Positions 25,198 to 35,333 are shown, counted from the stretch's first letter. The stretch: DNA of 64,000 bases from Brachionus plicatilis (GCA_010279815.1 QEOQ01000221.1:202973-266972), one strand, 5' to 3'. The notes: generated by a model from the sequence alone, not told the origin. A program made the numbers and translations.

Positions 25198-25714
25198 TCA
25201 GAAAATTGCTCTCAGAAAATAAGTTTAACTTGATTTGATATTTTATAGCCGATAGATCACTAATTAGAACTTTTTTCTAAATTTGACCAATTTATCTGAT
25301 TCCATAGTTCAAAATTTGAGTTTTTACTTAAACTATGCTTTAAATTAAAATTTTATCCTGTTTAAAAATTTGCCAGGATATTATTCATTTAATTCTAATT
25401 AAAAATATTTTGAACTTTTTAAAATATTTTGGCCTTGTCGATTCAATTTAATTAATTTTTTCTTTATTTTAAAAATCTAAAAATTCTAGTCTGATTATAA
25501 AACATATTCAACTTAAAAACTGAGTTTAATTTTTAAATTAATAAACTAAAATTAAAAATAAATAAGATGCATTAAAATTAATGATAAAGATTTTTCGTAA
25601 AATTTTCACTTTCATTTTATGTAAAATTTTGAATTTTACTTTGCGAAAAATTTTAACTTTAAATTTGCGAAAAATTTTTAACAAGTTATTTCGAAAAATT
25701 CGCATAGATTCATA

Positions 25715-25747
25715 GCCGAAGATGGTCATAGTATGACCATCTTCGGC
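25715..25747. repeat. Perfect 16-bp-arm hairpin
   Basis: GCCGAAGATGGTCATA (25715-25730) and its exact inverse TATGACCATCTTCGGC (25732-25747) flank a single G. A T run follows. It resembles a bacterial terminator in shape but sits in eukaryotic intergenic DNA, about 170 bp upstream of the NFX1-finger gene start. Confidence 0.7.
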
Positions 25748-26752
25748 GTTTTTTTACGATTGTATATTTCGTTGATTTTACATTTTTTTTTCGGTTTTTA
25801 AATTTACTGGGTTAGTATAAATTCATTGCTAGTGATTAAATTTTTTTTTATCGTATTAAATTATATATCAGACTCAAGAATTCTCTCATTAGCCATAGAC
25901 TCATTATCGCTATCAAAAATGTCCTCCTCTTCCTGGTTATCTGTCGCTTCAGTCTGTTCACAAATAAAACAGAGTGGGAACTTGGGAGAATTGGATTTAA
26001 CGTGCCACATTCACACGCAAAATAATACAAAGGTATCAGACTTGTGCATTTTTGATAAGCGCATCAATTGTAACTGTGATTCAAAATGTGGTATTTTATT
26101 GAAATGTGGTCATTGTTGCACAAAAAAGTGTCATGCAAGTGATGATTTGCTACATGAGAAGCATAAATGTATGTCATTTTGCGGTAAAATCCTAAAATGT
26201 TCTCATAAATGCAGACAAATTTGTTCAAAACATGTCAAATGTGACAAATGTTATGTAACGGTTAACAAAATTATTGAACCTTGTGGACATGAAATAAAAT
26301 CAGTAAGATGTGACAGTTCATTTTCTAGTAAAGACTGCAAATCTGTCTGTAATAAAAAAATGTCCTGTGGTCATTTATGCACCCAGATTTGTAATGAACA
26401 CACATCATGTTCTTCATGTCCATCAATTGTTGACAAGATAATACCAGATTGTGGACATGAAATAAAGTCAGTAAGATGTGAAAGTTTACCTACTAGAAAA
26501 GACTGTAAATCAGTTTGTAACAAAAAAATGTCCTGTGGTCATTTATGTTCTTTAAAATGTAATACCCATTTAAAATGTACTGTTTGTCCAAGTATAGTTC
26601 CCAAGACAATTGAAGAATGTAAGCATCACATAAATACAAGATGTGACTTAGCTCCAAAATGGACCGATTGTATTGACTTATGCAGTAAAATTCTTGCATG
26701 TGGTCATCTTTGTACAAAGAAATGCTCTATTTTAAATGGCTTGTATTTAATG

Positions 26753-28327
26753 TTGCACTATAAATTAATCAGAAGTTGCACTTTTTTTAATACCAAACTG
26801 CAGTATATTAATTCCAAAAAGTACTACATTATTTTATGTGCACTGAATTATTCGGTTTTTTACCAAAATAATACAAATCAGAACTTTTATATTTCAAAAC
26901 TTTACTATATAAATCACCTAGCACTTAAATAATTTTGATTTTTACTAAAATAATTTCTGAGTTGAATTAAAATAATTTCTAATTTGAACTTAAATAATTT
27001 TTGACATGAACTAAAATAATTTTAATTATTAATTTAGACTTTATTTTTATTTTTATTTTCAAAAAAGCTTATTTTATTTTATTTTCCGTCCCTTTTATAA
27101 ATTCCTTGCGGCTACTTATTTAGAAATTAAAACAATTAACAGCTAGTTACTCAACGATAGATCATCATGGCATGGCAAGGTTCCAGAAATTCAAAACTTA
27201 AGTGCTATCTGAATTTCTAATTTTTGACTTAAAATTCGTAAACTAAGTCCTTTGAAACCCTAGATTTCATTTTTTTTTGGGGGGACAAAAAAAAAATTTT
27301 ACATCCAGGTGCCTAAAAAGAACTAACCCTTTAAAAAGTTGTAGATCTTTCAGACTCAATTACTCAAAGATAAAATTAAAATCTTTTTTAAAATTATATA
27401 TATTCTGAAAGAGCATAAAATTTTCAGTTTAATTGTATGTAGTCCCAGGGATTACTTAATAAACCAATTTTTTTTATTTTAAACATAACTAGACAAAATT
27501 CTGAACGAATCTATGGTTTAACTTTTTTGAATTTTATTTTATTTTATTTAAATAAAGTATTAAAATCATGTGATTTTATTTAAATTTTGAGTATTTTAAC
27601 TATATTGACAATTTTTTGAATATTTCAACTAAATATTGAAACCAATCTCAATAAATATCATTATTATGCCACTAAAGTCTAAATTTATCCGTTTTCGCAT
27701 ATTAATTTTTTCAATCATCTCAACCTACTAAACGTTGAATAAGTGTCTTGATTTAAAGTGTTTTAAGAAAGATTATTTTTATTTAGTTATTTTAAAATTA
27801 GAAATAAATTAAAAAATTAAAAGACTGTTTAACATCTCTTTTAGTAATAAAATATTAAACTAATTGTGATATAAGGGAAGTAGGTTGGGAAAAAAACGAA
27901 GTCGAGGAAGACCCACTTTAGCTTGTACTAGTGGTAGATCCTTCTGGATTCAAAAAAGCTTAAACGCCTATTTATCTCGTTAATTTGATAACGAATCGGC
28001 CACTCAATAAATACAATTTTTTTTTTATTTTTATTCTTATGTTTAAAAAATGAAGTTTTCGAAAAAAATATTGCTTGTTGTTTTAATTTATCTATAAATG
28101 AATTAAAATAGTTCAGGTCTAAAATTATTTTAGTGCTTTTAAAACATTAATTTAGTGCTTAGTAAAGATTATTTTAGTGCAAAATAAAAATTATATTAGT
28201 GCTTATTAAAGAATATAATAGTGTAAGAATGTTATTTATAGTGCAGCCTTGATTAATAAAGTGCATGTAAATATTATAGTGCAATTTAAATATTATAGTG
28301 CAACTTGTGATTATTTATAATGCAGAA
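26753..28327. mobile_element. Non-autonomous DNA transposon inserted in the NFX1-finger gene
   Basis: The ends are near-inverse: left TTGCACTATAAATTAATC.., right end inverse TTCTGCATTATAAATAATC.., both continuing to AAGTTGCAC. The flanks are 11 bp near-duplicates: TGTATTTAATG (26742-26752) and TGTATTTGATG (28328-28338), a length consistent with Mutator-like (9-11 bp) target duplications. The last about 250 bp hold at least eight TAGTGC motifs, and the left end has GCAC motifs, forming subterminal arrays. No transposase frame is present. It contains a copy of dispersed repeat C (27176-27380). Confidence 0.65.
27176..27380. repeat. Dispersed repeat C, copy 1
   Basis: CAAGGTTCCAGAAATTCAAA, GTGCTATCTGAATTTC, a G-run followed by CAAAAAAAAA, CATCCAGG and TTTAAAAAGTTGTAG..AAGATAAAA. 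The second copy, 35128-35333, ends exactly at the edge of the large palindrome. Confidence 0.65.
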
Positions 28328-29571
28328 TGTATTTGATGCCTTTTAAATTGTGGAAACTGTAAATTTATAATAGATGTTCCAGCAATTTGTAGGCATGATG
28401 CCTTAGTTCAAGCCAAATGTTCTGATAACGTTTGGCACTATCAGTCGAGCTGTAAAAGACCGTGTTATCAAAATCTAAAATGTGGTCATATTTGTGAGAA
28501 CTCTTGTTCTGATTGCTATGGTGGATACATTCATTCAGTCTGTTCAAAAAATTTGGAAATGAGTTTCAATTGTGGTCACAAGAAATTGTCCAAATGCTAT
28601 GAAAAACAACCAATTTGTTTGGATGAATGTAAAAATGAATGTCCTCATGGTAAATGTACAAATCCATGTGGATGGCTTTCTACTGCTTGTAATCAACCAT
28701 GCAAATATAAATGTGAACACTGTGCTTGCACAAAAGAGTGCTGGGACATTTGTGATAGACCAATGTGTAATCAGAATTGTCCAAGAAAACTTCTTTGTGG
28801 CCATCAATGCATTGGTATATGTGGCGAGCCATGTCCAACTATTTGCCAATTTTGTAATCAAAGTGATTTTGCTAAGATCAGCCCTAATAGTGGACCTGAG
28901 TCAAAATTTGTACTACTGACAGAATGTGGTCATGTTTTTGAGTCTATTTATTTAGATAATTACATTAGAGAAAAAAGTTTTCAATTCATTCAAAAATCAA
29001 CTGGATGTTTACTTTGTCATGCTCCAATTCGACATAATTATCGCTATGGAAATTTTCTAAAAGCTGAAAAGATAGAATTAGATCGAGTGAAATATTCACA
29101 AATTGGAAATATGAGAAGAAATGAACTGTCAAAATTTGCTTTATTGGAAAAAATTGAAAAAAATAAAAATTCATTTGGTCAAATAATCAAGAACCAATTC
29201 ATTTTGGAAATTACGCAAATCAACTATCTAACTCAATCTACTATTGAAGCTTATTCTTCTATTTGGGATCTATTCCTACAATTAGATAGTCTAAACGAAA
29301 TTGTAATAAAGAGAAAGTATGATATCTCTCAAATGGAACATTTGAAATTTGAAGTGAAAAAATTACAAGAAATATTCTTATTAAAGGACAAGAACAAGGG
29401 TTTTAAATTACATTTTTTGCAAATTCTTCAAATGTTTGATGATTTTTATGTGAGATCAAAAGGATCAGAAGTCTCCTCAAATTATATTACTTGAAGGAAG
29501 ATCTAAAAGATAAAAAATTTAAATCACAGCATTCTTTGGTAATTAGTAATAGTATTCAAGAAATAAAAATA

Positions 29572-29884
29572 TGTTACCCACACTTTAAGCACTCACTTAC
29601 TTGATGATCAACTCGTGTTTAAATCATATATATAGAATACGTGACTTTATTATTAATGTTATTAATATGTTATTAATTAACACGCCTCGCAATACTTCTA
29701 GAATCAGAATGGAATTCTATTCCAGAAGATTCATTATTCCTAACGAGATACAGATGTCAACGCTATATATAAGAAACGAACACAATCCTTTTAAGAAGAC
29801 ATATATTATTATATTATATTACTTTATATTTATATTATTGCAATAAACTATTAAACAACTATCCTTGTTATTCTTCCAGTAACA
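29572..29884 (+). repeat. 5-prime LTR
   Basis: Begins TGTTACCCACACTTTAAG and ends TTCTTCCAGTAACA, so the termini are inverted (TGTTAC/GTAACA). It contains TATATATAAG (promoter-like) and CAATAAAC (polyadenylation-like). It differs from the 3-prime LTR by only a handful of bases outside the first nine. Confidence 0.8.
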
Positions 29885-29961
29885 ACTTGGTAGCATCGAT
29901 AGAAACAACAATTGATCAATTGAGAAGTATACGAAACTAGTTAAATAAGATAAATTTTAGA

Positions 29962-30780
29962 ATGTCCATTTTGGTACCAATTTAGGACAAAAAGCCGTTT
30001 GATTCATGGAAAGGAGAGGAACTGAAGGGAGTTCTCTTGGCTCAGGCTCGATGTTTGGGTGCGAGATACTTGGTCTCAGATAACGATGAACTTGAAGAAG
30101 TATCCGAAGAAGCTTTCAATGATTGGATTGAAGAAGTGACCAGCTCACAGGGTGCTAAAAAAGTGCACCTAATAGACATAATCATCAGACTAGGTTATTT
30201 GACGGCTAGTAATGTTAACAGAGTAATTTACATAGAAACCGAACTCAGAACGAAGCAAAAAGAGTTCAAAGAAAGAGTAGAAGAACTCAGAACCATGGCT
30301 GAGGAACTAAATGAACTGAAGAAGCTTAAACTTAGCGTCAGTCAAACAGATGGTATTAACAATAATAGCCAAACAGGGAATCATGAGAGTAAGCTTTCAC
30401 CACCATCAGGTGGAAGTAGCTTCAAGAACAGTACTGAAAGTAGCACTGAGACACAAAATAATTATACAACCGCTTTCTTGGGCGATCTTAGATACCCAAG
30501 TGTAAAAAAGAGAGAAATAAAGTTGATCATCAAGTAAGTGAGTGCTTTAAGTGTGAGTAACAGAAAGTAATGTAATGCATAAGGTAATGCATAGCTGCAT
30601 GGGGAGTACATCTTACAACACAGATTAAGTCAATGTGGCTCGATATGTTGGCAGTAATAAATCGAAGGCTAGAGCAATAAATTTTACCATTACGCTAAGA
30701 ACAATGGTAATAGACCTCAGTATTATCAAAAAACAGACACTGTTTTCAAAAAGAAGACTTACGGTAAGAGGGATAGAAAA
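29962..30780 (+). pseudogene. gag-like reading frame of the LTR element, broken
   Basis: The frame opens at ATG 29962, meets an in-frame TAG at 29983-29985, and continues open to TAA 30535-30537. It encodes an acidic, coiled-coil-forming capsid-like region (heptads around EELRTMAEELNELKK) and a Ser/Thr/Asn-rich tail. Just before its end the sequence turns into an inverted copy of the LTR tip. Further on (about 30690-30780, another frame) a basic stretch KTYGKRDRK is seen. This continues across the insertion as KYKDKGHKGNYKK at 32494 onwards, so the nucleocapsid-like region has been split by the insertion. Confidence 0.55.
30525..30562 (-). repeat. Inverted 38-bp copy of the LTR tip inside gag
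   Basis: The reverse complement matches the first 38 bp of the 5-prime LTR at 36 positions (TGTTACTCACAC..CTTACTTGATGATC). An internal inverted terminal fragment is not part of a normal LTR element and suggests a self-integration or template-switch event. Confidence 0.7.
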
Positions 30781-31408
30781 AGTTAATTCAGATAAAATAA
30801 TCTTATGCTCTTAAATAATCATGTATAATACCGCTGGCTGAGAATCCTTGCTGAGCATGCATCCTGAGAAAATTTTGAAAAAATCAAGTTTCTATTTTAA
30901 ATAAATTAATGAATTTTTGTGTATTCATTTTTCACTAAATCTGTTGCTAGATATTATAGTAAAAAATCATAGTTACAATAAAAATTAATTTTCTTTTATT
31001 ATTTAAAATGGCGACTAATTTATTCTCGTTATTTTTTTGAAAATTAGAGATATTTAAATTATTTAAATTTTTTTGGACTTGAGTAATTTAAATATTTTAT
31101 ATGGATTTATTAAAATTATATATATATATTGGGTAAGAAAAAAAATTTCTAATTAAAAATAAAAAACAATTTTATTAATATAAAGGCTAAAATAAATAAA
31201 ACAAAAGTATATTTGACAGACTTCACCACAAAGCAGCAGCAGAACAACAGCCCAAGTTCAATGGTGCATCAGCACTGTTCCAGTTTCCCCAGGTGAGTGG
31301 TGCTTCAGTTAATGGAAGAGTATTCCAATTGTTGTATGAAAGTGGAGCAGAACTTAAAGTCAAGGTATTCAAATGGTTCCAGGTAAGAGGAGCAGCAGCC
31401 AATACCTA

Positions 31409-31640
31409 CTAAACTAAACTACTAAACACCGCTGATATCGTCTAATTAATTTTTTTTGAAATCTCAGAACCCAAATACTTTTCTTTTGCTTCGGCTAAAA
31501 CATCCATCATTCTTGGAAATTTCTGATTTGTTCTTGCTCAAATATGATGTTTTAAATAACGACAAAGACCTTCTATAGGATTGAGCTCAAGATGAAATTT
31601 AGACGAAAAAACAACTTTATGTCCATATTTTATAGCTAGT
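31409..31640 (-). pseudogene. DDE transposase C-terminal fragment
   Basis: On the minus strand: IKYGHKVVFSSKFHLELNPI, EGLCRYLKHHI, then an in-frame stop and ARTNQKFPRMMDVLAEAKEK, ending in stops. The block resembles the final catalytic segment (with the E of ELNPIE) of Tc1/mariner/IS630-type DDE_3 transposases. The probable element end reads CCTACTAAACTAAACTACTA at 31410-31429. The rest is hidden in the gap 31641-31930. Confidence 0.6.
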
Positions 31641-31930
31641 NNNNNNNNNNNNNNNNNNNNNNNNNNNNNNNNNNNNNNNNNNNNNNNNNNNNNNNNNNNN
31701 NNNNNNNNNNNNNNNNNNNNNNNNNNNNNNNNNNNNNNNNNNNNNNNNNNNNNNNNNNNNNNNNNNNNNNNNNNNNNNNNNNNNNNNNNNNNNNNNNNNN
31801 NNNNNNNNNNNNNNNNNNNNNNNNNNNNNNNNNNNNNNNNNNNNNNNNNNNNNNNNNNNNNNNNNNNNNNNNNNNNNNNNNNNNNNNNNNNNNNNNNNNN
31901 NNNNNNNNNNNNNNNNNNNNNNNNNNNNNN
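31641..31930. other. Assembly gap (N run)
   Basis: 290 N. It lies inside the DDE transposon that splits the MTCG copy; open frames across it are meaningless. Confidence 0.99.
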
Positions 31931-32490
31931 TGGGGCAGTCAATGATAATCCGCAAGTCATTTTATAATTTTTTTTATTTTGGTTATTTATTTAAAATAAT
32001 ATTTATATAAAATTTGAATGTTTGATGACTTTAATTTTCAATATTTATATTCCCATAATTCAATTAAAAAAAAAATTAATTTAAAATTATTTAAAAGGCT
32101 TTTACAAATTGAATAAAAAATATTTATTTCTAATTAAATTCAAAATATTGATTGTTTAAAAAGAAGTATTAGGCGGTATTTGATTGTTTTAAATAGTATT
32201 AACTCAAATTTAAATAGGGATATCAAATGATGCATTATGTAAACAAAGAAATTAAAGTGCATAAAAATATAGTTTAATTTTTTGTGTTTGTATTATAAAA
32301 TGTATCCATTGTTGAAATAACATTCAAAAAGTGCGATGTTTCAAATAAAAAATAATTTTAAGTAAAAAATTGCAAACATTTTCATATTTGAAATTAAACA
32401 CTAGAATGAGTTTAATTTTTATTTTAAAGTCTGAAAATAATATTTAAAATTCTTTATTTAACTTTTAATTGATTTATTTATTTATTTGAT

Positions 32491-33070
32491 TGCTTATAAG
32501 TCTAAGTATAAAGACAAAGGTCACAAAGGAAATTACAAGAAAATCAATGTGGCAAACGCTTTATCAGCAAGTGAATCATCAGCCGATGAAGATCAGTGTA
32601 ATATGGCAGCTGAAGGGAAATAACTAATCAGTCGTGGGTTAATTGACGGGAAACCAATGAAAATTGCGTTCGATTGCGGCGCAGCCGTCTCCATAATTTC
32701 AAACAAAATGATTGACAAACATGTAATGGAGACCATTCCGACGAACAAGAAAGTAAAAATAGCAGACAACTCTGTTCTAAAGATTGATAAAATGACCAAG
32801 AAAATAGAGGTAAACATAATCGGACACATTTGTTTTTTAGAATTCTGGGTGATAGATAATCAAGAAAATGATGCACTACTTGGTTTGGATTGGTTTAACT
32901 TAACCGGTGCTGGAGTCTTTCCAAATCAAAATACAATTACATTCCCAAGCGAAACGATAATCTTAGATTCCGATATGAATGATGACGAGAGTTCAGAAGG
33001 TATTCTTACAACAGAAGGAATACATGACGAAAATATATTCGAAGAAGAATGGTCCTTAGATAAGCGATAA
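32491..33070 (+). pseudogene. gag tail and retropepsin-like protease of the LTR element
   Basis: 32494-32623 codes the basic/acidic gag end and a stop (EGK*). The next frame, open from 32624, enters GKPMKIAFDCGAAVSIISNK, the aspartic-protease motif (D-C-G-A in place of the usual D-T/S-G-A). ALLGLDWFNLTGA follows, typical of Ty3/gypsy proteases, then an acidic tail ending at TAA 33068-33070. Confidence 0.7.
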
Positions 33071-33179
33071 GTTTGAATATAAACCAGAGCAAAAGCTCGA
33101 CGTAGAAGAATTCGAATATTTCAAGATGGCAGTATACTCGATGAAAAAAATCTTTGCAATGGATGCCAAACTGAACTGA

Positions 33180-33405
33180 GGATATGCAATGATGATACTA
33201 TTAAATTAATCACTACGGACGAAGAACCAATATTCATCAGACCGTATAGAAAGTCACTTGCAGAACGCGAACACATATAAAAAGAAGTAACTAAAATGCT
33301 CGAAGCCGGTATCATCGAACAATCAACATCGCCTTGGAGCGAACCAGTGGTGCTGATGCCAAAGAAGGATGGCACGAAAAGATTCTGTATAGATTACAAA
33401 GATTA
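33180..33405 (+). pseudogene. N-terminal stub of a Ty3/gypsy reverse transcriptase
   Basis: The frame reads EEPIFIRPYRKSLAERE, has an internal TAA, then [19 protein letters not shown] and [20 protein letters not shown], ending at TAA just after. This is the classical start of a gypsy RT fingers domain. The palm with its YxDD is deleted. Confidence 0.75.
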
Positions 33406-33615
33406 ATTCTTAAAATTGTAGGGTTAATTCTTGTCTTTATTATGTTGTGGTTCATAGTTAAAATAATAGTAAAGATGTTTAGATTCATTTCATTTATTTA
33501 TCAAATATTTAGCAGAAAAAATATAAGAAATATTCCGAAAATAAACAACACCGAAGAAATAGCTCAGGTCCATATAGAAGAAAACAATAGCGAATCATAT
33601 GAACTTGCAATTTGA
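33406..33615 (+). pseudogene. Transmembrane tail ORF fused to the RT stub by deletion
   Basis: From the RT breakpoint the downstream frame (open 33334-33615) encodes one clear membrane helix (VGLILVFIMLWFIVKIIV) and a short polar tail rich in Asn and Glu. Its position just before the 3-prime LTR suggests the end of a third, envelope-like ORF, but no other envelope feature is present. The junction sequence (GATTACAAAGATTAATTC) is the same one found in the spacer of the palindrome at 37281-37322. 33616-33921 is non-coding. Confidence 0.45.
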
Positions 33616-33921
33616 AATATGTTTAAATTAACAGAACCAAATTCTAATTAAAAAAAAAAAACGCAGTAAATTTAAAGACTTGTTTTAACCGCTTATGTCA
33701 GAAAAAATAAGGAATGTAAAAGAAAATTAAAGGTATGGTGAATGGACAGAAACAAACAATACCAATCAAGCAACTTACCTGGATATTTTTTTTCTTTCTT
33801 CAGATCATCTTTATTTTTTTTTATTATTAAAACTTTAAATATTTTGTCTCGATAAAGTAAAATATTTTTTATATTTTGTATTTTCCTATCATCAGGATCG
33901 ATGATGGCTTAACCCGGGGGC

Positions 33922-34234
33922 TCCGGGGGACACTTTAAGCACTCACTTACTTGATGATCAACTCGTGTTTAAATCATATATATAGAATACGTGACTTTAT
34001 TATTAATGTTATTAATATGTTATTAATTAACACGCCTCGCAAAACTTCTAGAATCAGAATGGAATTCTATTCCAGAAGATTCATTATTCCTAACGAGATA
34101 CAGATGTCAACGCTATATATAAGAAACGAACACAATCCTTTTAAGAAGATATATATTTTTAAATTATATTACTTTATATTTATATTATTGCAATAAACTA
34201 TTAAACAACTATCCTTGTTATTCTTCCAGTAACA
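33922..34234 (+). repeat. 3-prime LTR
   Basis: Aligned to the 5-prime LTR without indels. The first nine bases differ (TCCGGGGGA instead of TGTTACCCA) and are preceded by a G-rich polypurine-like tract CCCGGGGGCTCCGGGGG. The rest is almost identical, so the insertion is young. Confidence 0.8.
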
Positions 34235-34238
34235 AATA

Positions 34239-35127
34239 TTCAAAAATTTGATTCCTAAGTTGAAAATTCTGTAGAATTAGAATTTAAAAAAATTACTAAA
34301 ACATTAGATACTATTAAAAACGAACAAAAATGCATTATATCATTAATTTTTTTTTAAACATTGTTGTTTATTAGAAACGAAAAATAAATTATTTTATTTC
34401 GTTGAATTTAATTATTGTTTGATTTTGAGCTATCCACTTTTCTTTTCTATTTTATTAATAATATTGTTTGATAATAAAATTGAAAAAATAATTTAAATTT
34501 AAATTTTTTACATAAAATAAATTACGTTTCAAAAGTTATTCATGTATCCAAATTATTTTATTTATTATTGAAAAATTTTGTCATCCGAAAAACACTCGGA
34601 TACAAATTACAAATTACAAATCGGAAGACAAATTTTCTGAATTTTTATATTAGAATCAACAATTGCAGACTTAAATGTTATTGCAAAAACACGGTATACC
34701 TGTTTTTTACTAAAACAGGCACCAGCCCTTAGAGACCGAAGGAATAATTAAATAAAACTTCTTTAACTGTTATAAAGGACAAAATTTTACGCTCTTTCAC
34801 CCGCTATTGAGATCTTAGCTCTAGGACTTTTAGTTTTTGCCGCACAGATCTTTAAAATAAAAAAGAACCAAAATAATTTACAGTTTATTTTTTTTGGCTA
34901 AAACCAATAGCCTGCCTTTCCGGCGCCCACTAAGTGCAACTTTTTTTGTTCTTTTAAGTGCAATTTAGAGCTAAGCACTAGAACCTTTCCGTGCGATTTT
35001 TAAAATTATTTTTTCAGTTTCAAATAAAAAATAATTTTACGTTAATATTGCAAGCATGAAAAACTTCTTTTTTTTCTGAATCTTGACTTAGGGTTTCTGC
35101 TATGATGATATTTAAGATAATATTTGT
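34239..35127. other. Intergenic debris between the LTR element and the palindrome
   Basis: AT-rich, with a few GC-richer islands (around 34715, 34800, 34920) that I cannot identify, several AAGTGCAA motifs near 34935-34975, and a copy of dispersed repeat A (about 35015-35135). Confidence 0.4.
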
Positions 35128-35333
35128 AAGGTTCACGAAATTCAAAACTTTAGTGCTATCTGAATTTCACATTTTTGACTCAAAATTCGTAATCTACGCC
35201 CTCAAAAACCTCAGAAAAAAAATTTTTTTGAAGGGGGCAAAAAAAAAATTTCTGCATCCAGGGTTCCAAAAATAGCAAACCTTTTAAAAAGTTGTTGTTC
35301 TTTAAGACTCAAAATCTCAAAGATAAAACTTAC
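35128..35333. repeat. Dispersed repeat C, copy 2, abutting the palindrome
   Basis: Matches 27176-27380 block by block (GAAATTCAAAACTT.., GTGCTATCTGAATTTC, G-run, CATCCAGG, TTTAAAAAGTTGTTG, AAGATAAAACTT). The homology stops where the left palindrome arm begins. Confidence 0.65.

Larger units (their letters stand above)
25919..29494 (+). pseudogene. ZNFX1-like NFX1-type zinc-finger gene, split by a 1.6 kb insertion
   Basis: Part 1 (ATG 25919 to about 26752) and part 2 (28337-29494, TGA) together encode a run of NFX1-type fingers. Part 1 has CNCDSKCGILLKCGHCC and repeats such as CNKKMSCGHLC and CPSIV..CGHEIKSVRC. Part 2 has CGHICENSC, CPRKLLCGHQC and the post-finger TECGHVFESIYLDNYI...CLLCHAPIRHNYRYGN, then a helical tail. 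The finger array plus this C-terminal block matches the end of ZNFX1. ZNFX1 proteins carry an SF1 helicase before the fingers; none is found upstream, so this copy lacks it. A 1575-bp insertion interrupts the array after CTKKC, and the two parts are in different frames even if it is removed. I infer a broken copy; an unspliced partial gene is an alternative. Confidence 0.7.
31198..31960 (-). pseudogene. MTCG-family repeat-protein gene disrupted by a DDE transposon
   Basis: The 5-prime end (31960-31931) codes MTCGLSLTAP. After the N gap and transposon sequence, the coding sequence resumes at about 31400 with AAAPLTWNHLNTL and runs to a stop near 31223 (GCCSAAALW*). Compared with the intact plus-strand gene at 62710, the interruption falls after the sequence GCCAAT and the inner repeats are reduced to two. 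It is a broken copy. Confidence 0.65.
30781..32490. mobile_element. Inserted mosaic segment carrying an MTCG gene copy
   Basis: From about 30770 (AAAAAGTTAATTCAGATAAA) the sequence matches the NUP210 upstream flank near 60580-60840. It is followed by the 3-prime flank and end of an MTCG-family gene (minus strand, 31198-31400), a DDE transposon fragment with a sequence gap, the 5-prime end and upstream region of the same gene (31931-32290), dispersed repeat A and dispersed repeat B (to 32490). The left and right borders fall inside the nucleocapsid part of gag. Confidence 0.6.
29572..34234 (+). mobile_element. Ty3/gypsy-like LTR retrotransposon, defective and carrying an insertion
   Basis: Two direct 313-bp LTRs (29572-29884 and 33922-34234) lie exactly 4350 bp apart. 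They are flanked by AATA on both sides (29568-29571 and 34235-34238), a 4-bp target duplication. Inside, in order, are gag (29962-about 30780), an inserted non-viral segment (about 30781-32490), the gag tail and protease, an N-terminal piece of reverse transcriptase, and a short transmembrane ORF. RNase H, integrase and most of RT are missing. Stops in gag and RT make it non-functional. Confidence 0.8.

Noticed and set aside
29601..29846. 81-codon ORF repeated at 33951-34196
   Set aside because: Both lie entirely within the LTRs; duplication reflects the LTR pair, and the frame shows no protein features.
31538..31960. Open frames spanning the N run
   Set aside because: Translation of unknown bases; only the terminal 30 bp (MTCGLSLTAP) and the transposase part outside the gap are informative.
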